Assembly (NCBI GenBank): GCA_037367355.1
Contig: CM074698.1
Location: forward strand, 3,720,001-3,784,000
Length of the DNA stretch: 64,000 bases
Direction: 5' to 3'
Origin: Neoscytalidium dimidiatum
Taxonomy: Eukaryota; Ascomycota; Dothideomycetes; Botryosphaeriales; Botryosphaeriaceae
The notes under the pieces were generated by a model that ran no database searches, had not been told where the DNA came from, and saw nothing but the letters and a program-made list of their open reading frames with translations. Position numbers and translations under genes: made by a program. This document shows positions 33,316 through 46,620 of this stretch, piece by piece; position 1 is the stretch's first letter; each line of letters starts with the position of its first letter.

Positions 33316-35057
33316 ATGCGGACCATTGTGGCAACCAGCCTCTTCGCCCTCGGGGCCCTAGCTACGCCCCGCAACCACTACAACGCCACGGCCTACGACT
33401 ACATCGTCGTGGGCGGCGGCACGGCCGGCATCATCGCGGCCTCGCGCCTCGCCGAGTCCACCCAGAAGTCCGTCCTGCTCCTCGAGCGCGGCGGACCCTC
33501 CGCCTACTCGTCCGGCAACAACGCCACGATCCCCTGGAACAACACCATCACGCCCTTCGACCTGCCCGCCTACGGCTACGCCATCCGCGACACCACGGAC
33601 CCGTCGACCTTCTGCACCGACACGGCCTCCAATGCTGGCTGCGTGCTCGGCGGCGGCGGCTCCGTCAACGCCGAGATCTTCGTTCCCCCGCAGGAGGAGG
33701 ACTTTGCGTCCTGGCCCGAGGGCTGGCGCTGGGAGGACGGCGTCGGCGAGGCTGCGGCCGCGCTGTACGAGCGTAATCCAGGCACGAACCTCCCGTCGGC
33801 AGATGGGCGGCGGTACGACTACAGTGTGTACGATATCATTGGCGGATTCCTGGGCGAGAATGGGTGGAAGGAGGTTGATGCCATTGCGGAGCCTAACGAG
33901 AAGCACGATGTACGTTACAGTGCCTCCTTGTTGCTTTTCTTTTTTCTTTTTGGTTTTCCTCTATTCTCTCCTGCGTTAGAACAACGTGTGGACGGAAGAC
34001 TTACATGTATCCCCCCTAGGTCTACGCCTACCCGCCCTGGAACATCAAGGACTCCCTCCGCGCCGGCCCGGTGAAGACCTATCTGCCGCTCGCGCAAGCC
34101 CTCCCCAACTTCACGCTCAAGCTCCACACCAAGGCCATCCGCGTGGTGCGCTCCGGGCCCGTCGCCACGGGCGTCGAGGTCGAATCCGCCACGGGCGCGC
34201 GCAGCATCGTGCCGCTCACGCGCGACGGCAAGGTCGTGCTCGCGGCGGGCGCCATGTCGACGCCGCGCGTGCTGTTCAACAGCGGCATCGGCCCCGCGGC
34301 GCAGCTGCAGATCGTGGCCAACGGCACGACGGGCGTCGCGCTGCCGCCGCGCCGCGACTGGATCGAGCTGCCCGTCGGCGTCGGCGTCAGGGACCACCCC
34401 ATCTTCTACATCAACCTGAACCTGACCGGCGCGGCCGGCGCCAACGTCAGCGCGTACGACCCGCTGAGCCCGTCGCCGGCGGACATCGCGCTGTACAACG
34501 GCGCGGGCGCGGGCGTGCTGGCGCAGGGCATGCAGCGCCTGAACTTCTGGACCAGCAGGACCAACGGCTCGACCGGCGAGACGCGCTTCTTCCAGGGCAC
34601 CGTCAACGCCGAGGCCGCCGGCACGATCCAGCTGAAGATCTACCTCACGCGCGGCCTGACGTCCGAGGGCGTGCTGGAGATCACGCCCGACGGCCGGACC
34701 AACTTCACCGCCTGGCCGTGGATGCGGACGGACGGCGACGTCGGCGCCGTCGCCGCGTTCCTGGCCGAGGTGCTGGCGCTGTTCGGCGCCAGCGACCGCT
34801 GGGTGCCGACGGACTGGATGAGCGGCGAGCCGGTCGAGAGCCCGGACGCCCTGTTCAAGAGCTATACCGCCGGCGCGCATTTCGTCCGCACGGCGCGGAT
34901 CGGCGAGGTGGTGGATGCGGATGCGAGGGTGTTCGGGACGGAGAACGTGTTCGTGGCGGATGCGTCGATCCATTACGACGTGCCCACGGGCAATACGAAC
35001 GCGATGGTCATGGTCGTTGCGGAGCATGCGGCGAGGAAGATCGCGGCGTTGGGTTGA
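33316..35057 (+). CDS. Secreted GMC-family FAD oxidoreductase (CDH dehydrogenase-domain-like)
   Basis: Two exons, 33316-33909 and 34020-35057, join to 543 residues; the intron is GTACGT...TAG. The N-terminus MRTIVATSLFALGALA is a signal peptide. FAD binding is shown by DYIVVGGGTAGIIAASRLAE (GGGTAG at 33-38) and ADASIHYDVPTGN at the C-terminus. The active-site region has GAHFVRTARIG (His485) and PTGNTN (Asn523), matching the His/Asn pair of the cellobiose dehydrogenase flavin domain rather than the His/His pair of glucose oxidases. There is no cytochrome domain and no cellulose-binding module. It probably oxidises a sugar or alcohol outside the cell, with N-glycosylation sites consistent with export; the substrate is unknown. 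Coding GC is much higher than in the flanks. An alternative 3' splice site at about 33978 would add residues at the junction. Confidence 0.88.
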
Positions 35058-38000
35058 GAGGGGGGGGGGGGGAAGGGGCTGATGGTGGAGCGCTCGTGGT
35101 TATGGACCATGGCGTGGAGAGCGTGCGGTGGGTTTGATGCAGCGGCGGAGCTGGTGCCGTCGCCTGGACCTTCCGATGTACAGATAACTGATCCTTTGGG
35201 AGATGTGCAGATGAAAAATGTCACGAATGAGGAAAGGTTTGGATGATGAGCAACCGTGCCAACCAGGTCCTGTGTTTCTGCCTTGATTAAGGCGTTAATT
35301 CCAGTCTTATCGCTCCACTTGGCTCATGCGAACTTTCTCCGGACTTGGGGATAGTGGCGTTCTTTTTCTGTTCTGCTGCGGCGCGGTTCGCGACTTCGCG
35401 TGGTGAGATATCTGCAGCCTTGATGCGCGCCAAGCCCGAGGGTGGTTCGTTCTTGCATCCTCCATTCGTCCGCCGCTGGTACTCAGCAGTCTGTCTTGTT
35501 TTTCATGCATGTATATTACCCAAAACTCTGGGACAGGAAACGCTCGTGCAGGCGGAGTAATGGATCCATGTTCCCCGGATTGTGGGTACGTGGACCAGTT
35601 GATGCAGACGGGATCCCGCGGGGGTGGGTTCCGGGTGGAGCTGATGGTGATCAATCGTTTGACGTGATTGCGTAAGTAAGCTTGCATCCGTAAGTGATGA
35701 ATATGGGCATGAAGCTCCTATGAATAAGCCCGGACATCGCGCTGAGAAATGCCGAGAATAGAGAAGTGAGTACCAACCGGGGCGCGTTCCACCAACAGCC
35801 GTAATCTTCTCTCTCACGTATAGCAAGGAGACATTCAAGCTTTCCTTCCGCTTAGTGACCTGTGTTTTAGAAGAACTATACGCATGCATGGAAAGCTCAG
35901 TCGGAGAACGTTCCGCAGTTTCAAACCAATCCACCTACCAACCGCACCGGCACGAGCCGCATCCTTACCGTCGACCTATCACGTGCGTCTACCAATGAGG
36001 ACATCCCGCAACGCGCTAGGTATCTACCGCACCGCACGCGCACCTGCACGATAACTACCCGCAGTTCACGCACGTGCTAAATCTCTCCTATCTCACTTCT
36101 CTGCACGCTGACACGCTACCGACCACTCACCTCTCTGCCCACGTTCGCTCCCGCCCGACAGCGGCGCATCCCGTGCTCCACTTCCCGATGAAAAACGCTT
36201 AGCCAACGAGATGCTGAGCCATTCGATGCTGCAAAGCTTATCCTGATGACCGTTGGACATACGGTTCTCTCGGAATACGAAAGCCTGTCTCTATTATGGA
36301 AGAAGGAATGTCTTCGGGGCTTTTAATTCTCTAATCGATAACGACAGTAGTAGAGGTGGCGTTGGATCCTACTATAAGCGACGATAAAGGGCTTCATCGC
36401 GTTCAGCTAGTGAGCTGCAGGCAGGCAGAGTAGTGGAGTGTGGTGACATTCGCGAACTCTCTCTCCTGTTTCTACTCAGGTGTGGCGGGGTCGAGAATTC
36501 AGTCCGAGGGTTTCGCTTGTCTTGCGTGCCTAACTGCTAGAAGGCTGTAAACAGTCGACAGCAAGGGAGTCTCTCCTGCATGGGCTTTTCGGCATGACCC
36601 TTAGAGTTTCTGTGATACTATTGGTCCGGGTCTTGCTGCATGTTGCTCTCCCGTCGAGTAGACCTTAGTAGGGCGCGTGGAATTGCTGAATGGTTGCAGC
36701 TCTTCATTGTTATGGCTTTTCAATAATAGACAAAGTTTCATAATGGTGATGAAGTAGAGTATAGCCTGGAGATTCAGGTATGCACTGGAGATGACCAGGT
36801 GCCTGCTTATGAAAAGATTAAGGTAGTGTTGATAAGAGAGAAGCAGTACACAAGCCAGTGCGAAGCGGATAGAGACGCGCACTCAAACTGGTACACTCGG
36901 ACGGGAGTGGGTAAGAATGTGCAGGATTCCCCCCTCCCGCATAAATACCTCTTATCGCCCCTCGTCCTCATTCTACCCCTCACTTTCTCGCGTCATCTGC
37001 CTGACTTTCTTCAATACTATATGTCATACATCGTGAAGCGAGCGAAAAAGTGCGACTGAAGAGCGGTTGTACTAGCGTCGAATCGGACGAAAAAGGAAAG
37101 AGGCCGAGATAAAGTAAGCTAAGATGGCACGGGGTCACACAAATTTCCTTGCGTGTACCAGAAGATCACCGCGTGCGCATTGAATCTATGGCTGAAAGCT
37201 ACAATCGACTCTCAGCCGCACCATTGCCTTCGCAAGCCAACGCGTTTGGAATGCGCTGTGATGATTACAAAGGAATGAGGTGGACAAGGCTTGTTCAGGG
37301 ACCTGAGAAACCCTGCTGATCGGGCTTTTCTAACGGTACTCTATCGTCATGTCAGTACTCTCGTCTCCATGGCAACCTACCTTACCATCATTGATTAACG
37401 CAATCGATGATTTCCTTCGAAAGGTCTGCATGGACTCAAGAGCACGCAGGAGAAGTCGCCGCTGTCGTGACTGGAAGGCTAGGCCAAGGCGTGATGATCG
37501 CGATGCCGAACAAAACAGCGATTCATGTCGATATTGGTGTAGAGAAGCGCTGTCAGCAGGGTAAAAGTGTAGCCGCCGCAAAATACCCATTGGCCTATCA
37601 GAGGTGCCGAAAAGGACTCGGGGCTGCTGCAACCCCCCTTCGCAAAGATCCCGCGGAGCTCCGGATATGCAAAATCGCCAGGCTTCGGTAGAGGCTAGAC
37701 TGCGAGCCGAGGGGACGGTTGAGCGGGAAAGCCTGGCCCATGGTCCGGTCCCGCAAGCGCCCGGGGAGCTGCCGTTATGGTCTGACATCTGCTTTTCACG
37801 AACTGGAACCGGGGGTTGCGGCATTCTGATAGCTTGTCTCGAGCGAAGGGATGAAGTACATCTCGGTAAAAAGGGTTTGGGTACTACAATGCCTTGGAAA
37901 AAAAAAATTTTTCTATTTATCGCGCTACGGGCGGTTTTCGCAATGATGTTGTTTGGAATGGAGAGCACAGTGTGAGAAGCAGTTGCTCGGTGCCGGCCGA

Positions 38001-41000
38001 AGATGGCTGCTGTGAAGAGCCAGAAGAGTGGATGGTGGGCGGGCTAGCGGCGCGAGGCCCTGTAGCGAAAGTAAAGTATAATAATGGACGGGGATGCGCT
38101 TCGGGGTCGAGATCAGTACAGGGAAGCTCGGGGGCAGGGCAGACCAATCTCGCCGAAAGTTACGGTGTTGTGCGAGACCTACATTCACGCCTACCTGGAA
38201 CGAGGGCACAGGTGGTCATTCGTGGCGTGGCGAAAGCAGCAGGTGGGTGCAGGGCATCGGGAGAAATAGATAGAAAAAAGCCCGGGCTTCCGATCGGAGA
38301 AAAAAGGTCGACGAACCTGAGTACGGAGTAGGGAAGTAGGGGACCCAAGCGACGGACGGGAAGCAGGCGCTGGAAGATCTGCGCCCGGATGGTGCGAAGA
38401 TCGGGAGCGGCGACCCGCTCGCGCCGACCTCCCTCCCACTCCTTCGTCGACGACAGACAACAGCTACTCCTACCGCTCGGTCTTATCAGCGCTGGAATGC
38501 TTGCCCCGATGCGACCATTGGACCAGGCCAGCACGCGGCGACAGGAAGGAGCAGCGATGTGAAGATTCTTCGCAGGCGACAGAAATATGGAACCCGATAC
38601 CGGGCTGAGAACGCGCCGACAGCACACCTATCAGGGTGTGGCGATAGAGCGCGCTAGCCTCCAGTCGCGCTGCCACGATCAGATCTAACCGTGCGTGCGC
38701 CAGCCAGCGCGGGCCCGAAAACGGCGGGGCGCGGGAGCACGGAGTGTTATTAACTAGCAGAGAGGTGTGGTAGCGAGAAAAAGACGCTTGAAATAGCTCG
38801 AGTTTAAAGAGATTGCCCGGATGCTCGTCCGTCACGGCCATAGGCAGACGCCCCTGTCGCCCTCAAAGCGTTCCGTCATGGCGGGCTCTCCGCGCGGGGG
38901 TGTACGCGGGCGTGTGGGCGTGTGGAGCGTTTGTTGAGGAGGATTGGCAGTTACACGCGCTAGTTGTTGCAAGACCTCCAGAGCCTCACGCCGCCGGCAG
39001 TCTCTGGCACGCGCTTGCTTTTATGTTTGTCGTCGAATGAAGTCCGCAGCAATTGCACCACCTCGCGCAATTCCAGGTACCGGACCGGGGTTGTCCAGAA
39101 TGCAGGGAATGTTATCGGCCGTTGGGGAACGCAGGTAATGTGCCGCCTGCATGCCAATCACAGCCCGAGGCGCGCTCACGTCGGGGCAAGCAGGATGCCA
39201 ACAACACGCCCATACCCTCCAGGAATATTCTGCTCCGTCGCAGCCCTTGCGGATCCAGATTTCCGCAGCAATAGCACCTCTGCTATTGCAGCCACTGGTC
39301 TCCGGGGCCTGTCCTTGCCTCTGATGCAATGTCTGTAAGCAACTCTGCCGCTCGCACCCACTTATCCTGACTTCACAGCACAATCAAATACGAGACCGTG
39401 TCCGTACAAGACCTCTCTGCCTGTCCACTCTTGCCTAGACGGTCCATTTGCTCGTCTCAATGCGGCCTGCGCTTGCTTCTAGATTCGCGGAGGCCCGGCG
39501 CGAGGGAAATGAAGCTTTCCCGATCGGGACCCGTGTAGTGCAGTATAGTCAAGTCGTCCACATGCCTTGTAGATGCTACAACCGCCGCCCGGCATCTGCA
39601 CATCCGGGCGGCAGGTGAAGAAGCAGGCCGGGCCTCTGCTCAGAACCCCACCTCAGGGAGCAAGGGCGGCGGTCCGCGGAGGAAGCATGAGCATTGGCAT
39701 TGGCAGCGGCAGCGGCAGTAGCAGGCGACGTCGTGTGGAGTTGTGGGGATTGTAGTTCTTGCGGAAGCTGCAACGTCCATCATGGCGACTCGTACGACTT
39801 TCGCGACGGGGGCATATACGTCAGACTGCGGCTTGGACAGGATCGGGCGCTTGCCACAGACGGGCTAGCTTGGCGCATCCCGCCTCCAGAGGCCATTGTG
39901 GGCAGCAGTGGTTGAGGGTTTAATGGGCGATGCGGCCACGGCTGCCGGGCAGCGGGTCCATGCCTGGGTCGCGCGCGTCCTTCCTCGCTCTGCTCTGGAT
40001 GGAGTTGATGGAACGGGCAAGGGCGGGTGCGTCGCGCCGTCTTATCTTGCGTTGGACCCGCCCAGAAACCAGCCTCATCATGCAGCTAGCTGGGCGCTCG
40101 AATGTCGCGCTACCTCTGCGGCTGCTCCGCGATGCCGTGGCGGGCGGCGCAGGAGGAGCAGCCGCACAGCCAGAGCGGGCACGGCGAGACGTCAGCGCGG
40201 CGAGCGGCCAGGTGGCCAGCGGGACAGCGGCTGTCGAGCGGCGCAGGCGGCAGAGATGGGCGAGCAGGCCGGCGGGCGTATCTGTACTTGTCGCTCTTCA
40301 ACGGCAGCTGTTCCGCTGCACGCCGTTCCAGGATGGTCGTTGTGGGCGGCGCGCCGGACCCCCAGCGGGCAGATTCCATGACCAAGGGTTCGCGGGCGGG
40401 CGAGTCCGTCGAGAAATGCGGCGCAGGGGCCCAATCAGCAGCAGCAGCGGCGGCGGCAGCGCGCAAGGCAGGCGTAGCGAAGGCGAAAAGGGCATCCGCG
40501 TCGTCGCGGCGGGGGACCCAGGGCGCCAGATGGAGGCGCTGCAGGCTGATGCGGCGCCTTACTGCGTTGCTGCTAGCGGGGGAAAAAAAGGCCATCCTCT
40601 CCGCACCGCTGGGCGATCATTAGAGCGTGAGTGCTGCTGCTCCAGCTCCAGCTCCAGCTCCAACGCAACCTTGAACAACCGACCACCGCAGTCTCTGTCC
40701 GTGACGACACCAGCGCTGCGCTTCACACCACCGACCGCCAGCCCAGGCCCGCTCGCCAGCGCCGCGCCGCGCCGCGCCGTTGCACGCCTGCTCCTATAAC
40801 AGCCCGTGGTCAGCCTGCCGGTAAGCTGAACACCGCCCTCGCTCCCGGCCGTCCCTTCGGCGAAATATTGCCCTCCAGGCGCGCGTCCCGAAAAAGGGTT
40901 CGCCGACTCGACCACGCAGGCGCAGGCGGGCACGCAACAGCCTATCGCCTCGAACAACAACGCACCCACCCACCAACCAACCACTCACCACCCACCCCAT

Positions 41001-41054
41001 CGCCGTCATCATTTTCGACATACCCTCACCGCATCCCTCTCCGCCGTCTCTGCC
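35058..41054. other. 6-kb region without a supported gene
   Basis: The start holds a G run just after the GMC stop (35061-35072). 35.1-39 kb is mixed composition with short frames only. 39.5-41 kb is GC-rich with long overlapping frames in several phases, typical of chance in GC-rich DNA. Frames such as 37330-37968 minus and 39930-40799 plus have no family motif. The last part is the upstream region of the Mga2/Spt23-like gene. Confidence 0.45.
40639..40662. repeat. Hexanucleotide repeat (GCTCCA)4
   Basis: Four perfect tandem copies of GCTCCA lie in the GC-rich upstream region of the Mga2/Spt23-like gene. Confidence 0.85.
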
Positions 41055-41066
41055 ATGCCCGCCTAG
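41055..41066 (+). promoter_or_regulatory. Minimal upstream ORF before the Mga2/Spt23-like gene
   Basis: ATG CCC GCC TAG is a three-codon uORF with G at -3. It is the last ATG before the main start, 190 bases downstream. Whether it lies in the mature leader depends on the transcription start and on leader introns, which cannot be seen. If present, it could reduce or condition translation of the main ORF (inference). Confidence 0.4.
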
Positions 41067-41255
41067 TGACCTCACGACAGCAGCACTCGCAGCTCGCAGC
41101 ACCCACCGCCCGCTCGCAAGCACGCCCCTCGAGGCCCCGACCGCATAACTAACGATCCAGCCGGATTCGCACGTTCTCGAGGCCCAACCCGCGCGCCTCG
41201 ACCCTGCGCTCCGACGTCGCCGTCGTGCGACGCGGCCAGAGTCCTGTTGTCTGCA

Positions 41256-44200
41256 ATGGCCACCGACGACTCCTACGTCCCGCACATTATGGACTCCGAC
41301 ATGACCGAGCCTTGGAACGACCAGCAAATGTTCGACTCGGCCGGTCTCAATTCAGACCTCCACGAAATCTCCGGCGACACCCCGTTCGATTACAACCAAT
41401 TCCTCAACAACGACGTCTTCGTCTCGTCGCCCGCACCGGGCCAGCCTGCCTTGGCTGGCTATCCGTCGCCCGCCAAGGCCTTCGCTGCCCGCAGCGAGCA
41501 AACTCCCGCCCCGCTGCAGCCCTCCTCCACCCTGCACCCGCGCTCGCACATGTCCTCGTCGCCCGACAGCTCGAGCCAGGACTCGGCCTCCGAGACCTCC
41601 GGCAGACGAAAGCGCAAGATGACCTCGTCCGACTCGTCGCCCTCCGCTCTGTTCGACGGCATGGACAACCACATGGAAGACTGGCAGAAGGACGCCATGG
41701 CCGGCCTGGACGCCGTCACCGACAACGGTCGGGATTCGATGTTCGTCAAGCGGGAGCCGCAAGATATTTTGGGCCTGGAGCACGACGTCGATTCCATCAA
41801 CAAGACCATGGCCTCGCATTTTGACGTGGGCAGTGCTGGAAGCAGCCCCGCCATGTTCAACTTCGGGTCGCCCGAGAATCAGACGGTCGCGCCTTCCAGT
41901 TTGGAGCAGAACCTGTCCGAGCCTCGGACCGTAGCCCAGGTGAGCTTCTGTATTTGAACGTCTCCGCAGCCCACTTTCTAACTGAAGCAGCGATCCGCCG
42001 CTCCGAAGGAGTCCGGCTTCTTTATTGGCTCTCGCGACGAGTCGCCGATGTCTGGTATGAGCGGAAGTCAGGGCGCCTCACCCGGGGCCATGTTTGAAGG
42101 CCAGTCCCCGGCGGCCTTCAGCAACAGAGAGATGTTCCAAAACATGCCTGTTTGGGACAACTCGGGGCTCAACTCAACCTTCCAAACCCACCAGTGGCAG
42201 AACGAGCTCTCGCCGACGCAAGCCCCGATGGCAATCCCCGTCGCAGACGCCGTGGTCTTCCCAAACACAGTCCCCGGTACGCGACGACCGACGGTACTCT
42301 ATATCCACCAGGACGGGAACAAGTCACGAGTTGAAACGCAGATCAACATAAAATTGACTTTGGACCCTTTGCCGCCCGGAGTCACGAAGCTCCACCTTCC
42401 CACGCACACTGTTTCAAAGCCTAAGCTCTTGGCTAAGGAGATCGTTAAGGCCCCCGACACTCTGGAACTCCATACCTCTCTTGTATGCGCAAGTGCAATG
42501 GAAAAGCCTGAGTTGCAGCAGCGCGCCCTGGAACGAGCTTCCAGTTATGAATCAAACACGCGGAAGAGCCAGCCACGGCGGCAATCCCAAGGTGACATGA
42601 CAGACGACGATCCAGATGACCCGAACAAACCTGCCAACGGCGGAGAAGTCCGTATCTGTCAGAATTGCGTTCAGCGCGAACGCAAACGCGCCGCTCGCAA
42701 GAGAGTTAAAAAGCAGGAGGACGAGGAGGCGTGGGCGGAATATGAGTACGAGCGAGTAATTGTCTTCAATGACAAGGAGTACAAGGACTGGCAAACCCCC
42801 GCACCTTCCAAGACGGACGGATCTGGCAACAGCTATTCGTGGCCCCCTAGCGCGATGCAAATAGAGGTGCCCATGCGCATCGCCTGTTACTGCCGCCACC
42901 AGGGTGAGAAAGTCGGCTTCCGGTGAGTATCTCTCTGGCAACTACATCATCTCAACTAACATCACTATCCAGTGTCATTTTCACAATCAAGGATTATCAA
43001 AATCAGATCATCGCACAGTCAATGACCAATCCGATCCTTATCACGGACGACCACAAGACGCAAGGAGCTCCGCTTCCCTCCACTTCCGGAATGCCTAGTG
43101 ATCCGACACAACCGTTTAACGCGCCCCTGCTTACACCGGCGGATCAGTCTGATCTGCAATCCGGCTTCCATCGCAGGCCTTACCACTCTACCAATGACTT
43201 GCAATCCCTCCAGACTACGTGGATGAACTCCAAAACTATTACCCCTACGCGCCCATCCAATGTGTCGTCGCAAGGCACGTCAACGACCATGACGCCCCGG
43301 AACTTATCCCGGCAAACTTCGCCAGTCGCTACTCAGACGGGTCCTAATAAAAAGCGGAAATCGAGCTCTACTCACCACCATAAGCTCCCCCGCGAGCTTA
43401 CTATGACCCGTGTGAGCACTGCTCAGAGCCCTGGACCAAGCGCAGAGCCAACAAGCATGGCGAATCCGATGCCTCCGACATCTACACCGCAAAGTGCGTC
43501 GTACATGGCTACGAATGACCCACAATTTATGATGCAACCGCTCACCATTCCACCTTACAACTCCGGCCCATCAACGCCCGGCAGTAACGGCGGATTGGTC
43601 ACTCCTGGCCAGCGTTCCGGAAGCATTGACAATTTGGCGTATCAGTTCTACTCGGTGCCGAATTCTGCGCACCACAGTCGTGCTCCGAGCCCGTCTATGG
43701 GTAGGCAAGCGATGGGGTCTTTTGCTTCGGCAACGCTGACACCAAGCGTCGTTGGCAATCCCATGAGCATGATGCAGTCGCAAGTGGACTCACGGAACCA
43801 GCCGCAAGGTCCTGCGCAGATCTACAAAGTCACTCCTGGCGAATATTCCAAATCTGGAGGAATTGAGGTCTCGTGTTTGGGATCCAATTTCACCAGAAAT
43901 ATGGAGATTGTGTTCGGTGATACGGTCGCCACTACAACCACGTATTGGAATAGCCAGCTGATGGTCTGTCTCTTGCCACCCTCGGCACATGCCGGACCCG
44001 TTCCTGTCACGGTGCGAATGCAGAACGGCTTTGCACCACCGCCGGCCCCTGGGCCTTCAGCCACATTCACCTACGTGGATGATGAAGACCAGCGTATTTG
44101 CGAAATGGCCTTGAGAATTCTTTGCCAGAAGCAGACAGGGAATTCGAAATCGGATGACTATCGCGGCTTCGCGCGCCATGTTGTCACCATGGCGGCCAGT

Positions 44201-45592
44201 GGTTGGAGTGCCGGCGCTATGTCTGGAGGAAACATGCAACAACGCGGCTTCGATGCAAACAGTCTCCCGCCAGTCGACATGGAAGAGATGTTGCTGAAGT
44301 GTTTGGATCTTGTCGACATGGACGACAGCCCACATGCTCCCCGCTTCAACATGAAGAACAGGACCGGCGCCACATTCCTTTCCCTTGCTTGCAGCCTCGG
44401 ATATGGCCGCGTCGTTGCGGGCCTGCTCGCACGCGGTGCTAACGCTGACACACGTGATCGCGGTGGCTACACTCCTCTGATGATGGCGGCCATGCATGGC
44501 CATTCCCAGATTGTTCGCCGGCTGATCCTCAAGGGTGCTGACCCCATGATGCGCAGTCTCCAGGGCTACCTTGCCTCTGACTTTGCCGCCTCAGAAGATG
44601 TCCTGAATGCTCTGCAGCGCGTCAGGTCTCATAGGCGGACCCGTAGCGCTGGCTCTGTATCATTCTCGATGCGGAGCCGGGCAAGCAGTATCACCTCTAC
44701 TCGCTCTATGTGGGAATCGTCATCTCCAAGCCACGTCAGCGATGCAGAAGCAGATTATGAGGATGAGGGCGAGGAGTCTGAACAACTTGAAGAGGAGCCT
44801 TCGGCCCCGGCCTGGGTGCCATCGCGCCGTGGCAGCGCCAAGGAGGTGCGGCCTCTTCCCCCGACAGCCCAGCAAGGTCAACCAGCTGTGCCTGTCGTGG
44901 CGGCTGCCATGAATGCTTGGAGGGAAAACCTGTCCGCACAAATCCACTACTTCCAGCAGAATATGCACTGGAATCTGCCTAACCTGCAGCTTCCCGCTCT
45001 CCCACCATTACCGAATCTTCCAGACTACCAGGCTCATCCAATGGTGCGCCGCATCAGCTCATTGGTTCCGCACAGGAGCCCTCCGCGTACCCCCTCTTCC
45101 TCCGGCGACGAGACGGCGACTCCATCGACCAGCAAAAACAATGACTACAAGTGGAAGGATTTGTTCTCGACGCCCGCAGCACCTCCAGCGTACGAAGAGA
45201 TATACCCGGAGAACGCGGATAAGGATACCGACGTCAAGAAGATGTCGGTCGCTCAAGCTGCGGCAGACCATCTCCTTGATCAGGCCTGTGCTGAACAATT
45301 CGATGCTGTCGAAGCTGAGAGCTCCAGTGACGCCAAGAGCAGCCTGAATGTCCAGATTGGCAAGAAGAGTCTGACAAAGGAAGAGCAAGAACAGGTCAGG
45401 AGGGCCCATGCGCAGAAGCTCAAGCGCATCAGGAGCGACCGCAACCTTTTCTTCATTTGGATTCCACTGTTGCTCATCATTCTGTGTGCGATGCTGCGAA
45501 GCAGGCTTCCGCAGGTCTGGGCGGCTGCATCAGCGTTCTTCGGGGCTGTACAAGAACGCGAAGCACCCGGTCGCATTGTGGAAGTGGCATAG
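41256..45592 (+). CDS. Mga2/Spt23-like membrane-anchored transcription factor
   Basis: Mga2/Spt23 are ER-anchored factors that are ubiquitinated and clipped when membrane lipids are too saturated. The freed N-terminal part then activates the delta-9 desaturase gene. Three exons, 41256-41939, 41991-42922 and 42973-45592, join to 1411 residues; introns are GTGAGC/CAG and GTGAGT/CAG. After an acidic Ser-rich N-terminus come the family block with LTLDPLPPGVTKLHLPTH, a Cys/basic block (RICQNCVQRERKRAARK) and YCRHQGEKVGFR. The IPT/TIG domain covers about 819-907 (YKVTPGEYSKSGGIEVSCLG). Ankyrin repeats cover about 1003-1075 (GGYTPLMMAAMHGHSQIV). A single C-terminal membrane helix lies at about 1364-1385 (FFIWIPLLLIILCAML). 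The start is the ATG at 41256; the frame begins just upstream with a non-ATG codon. All expected domains are present in order. Confidence 0.94.
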
Positions 45593-46586
45593 AAGACTTT
45601 ATGTTTCTCGGGAGTACTTCCATATCACATCGGGCGCGAATGGAGTTCGTGCATAGGAATTCTGCGTTTAAGCTCTGGTTCATCGTTGTCTTGACCAACC
45701 AACGTAATAATCCATGCACAAACCACTTTGCCTTATTGGAAATTGCTTTTTGTCAGTTTTCTTTCTTTTGGCAACTCATGACAATTTCTTATATAGCGTG
45801 GTGTCTAGCGGAGTGCTGTTCCCACTATTCTTCATAATTTCCCTTTCACCTCCCTTCTTTCTCTGATGGATCGAAAGCGCACGGAGGGGTATGTGCAAAA
45901 ACCGACACAAACATCTGTACAACACTACCGCATACCCTCTGATACAAAGCGAAAACATCACGAAAAAATTTCCTTTGACACCTTTTCATATTCCTTTCTT
46001 TTTCCATGATGAACGAATCCCAAGTCTGGGTGGATATGACTTGTGGCTGGTGAACGGATGGGGCTGGATGGACGGATGGACGGACGGGCAACGGGTCGAT
46101 TCCCCCAATCACTCAACACTGTTTTCTTAATTTTTTTTTTTTTTTGGACACTGCTTTGATACAAGTAGTACGGCGTTGTCATCCATGTTGACATTGCTCT
46201 TTGGGTCATGATTCGAATTTTCTTAGGTGACAGCTATGTTGTATATAGATTCCCAAATTTTCTTCTACTCTTTCTTCTCTATGACGCTCTCACTGGGATT
46301 TATGACTTGCCTTTTTTCTCGCTGAAGAAGACGTGAGGTGTATGTCTGAAGAGCGGACATGAAGAGCCAGGCTGAGGTGAGCAGTAGACACGAGGCTCAG
46401 GGTTGTGATGGACAGTCAGGCAGGCAGACAGGCCGGTGCTTCATATTATTTTCATTTGAAAATGAGCGACTGGGTTCCTAGACTATGATCCGCTTCGTCT
46501 ACTCCGTATTAATCCTGACCCTCGCTCCCTCGCCAGAGCAGACTTTTTTTTTTTTTCCGTGAAACCTTTCCTTTACCTTCCCCTCG

Positions 46587-46620
<34 letters not shown>

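Noticed and set aside
33986..35137. 383-codon frame over the GMC gene, and 370-codon antisense frame at 33915-35027
   Set aside because: Shadows of the high-GC GMC coding sequence; Arg/His/Gly-rich without family features.
37330..37968. 212-codon minus-strand frame
   Set aside because: No domain, no hydrophobic or catalytic pattern; other frames also open.
39930..40799. 289-codon plus-strand frame
   Set aside because: GC-rich, Arg/Ala/Ser-rich, overlapped by equally long frames in other phases; no motif or splice support.
46085..46110. GGGTCGATTCCCCC followed by T runs, like a tRNA end with a Pol III terminator
   Set aside because: Upstream sequence does not form D or anticodon arms; it lies in the 3' region of the Mga2-like gene.
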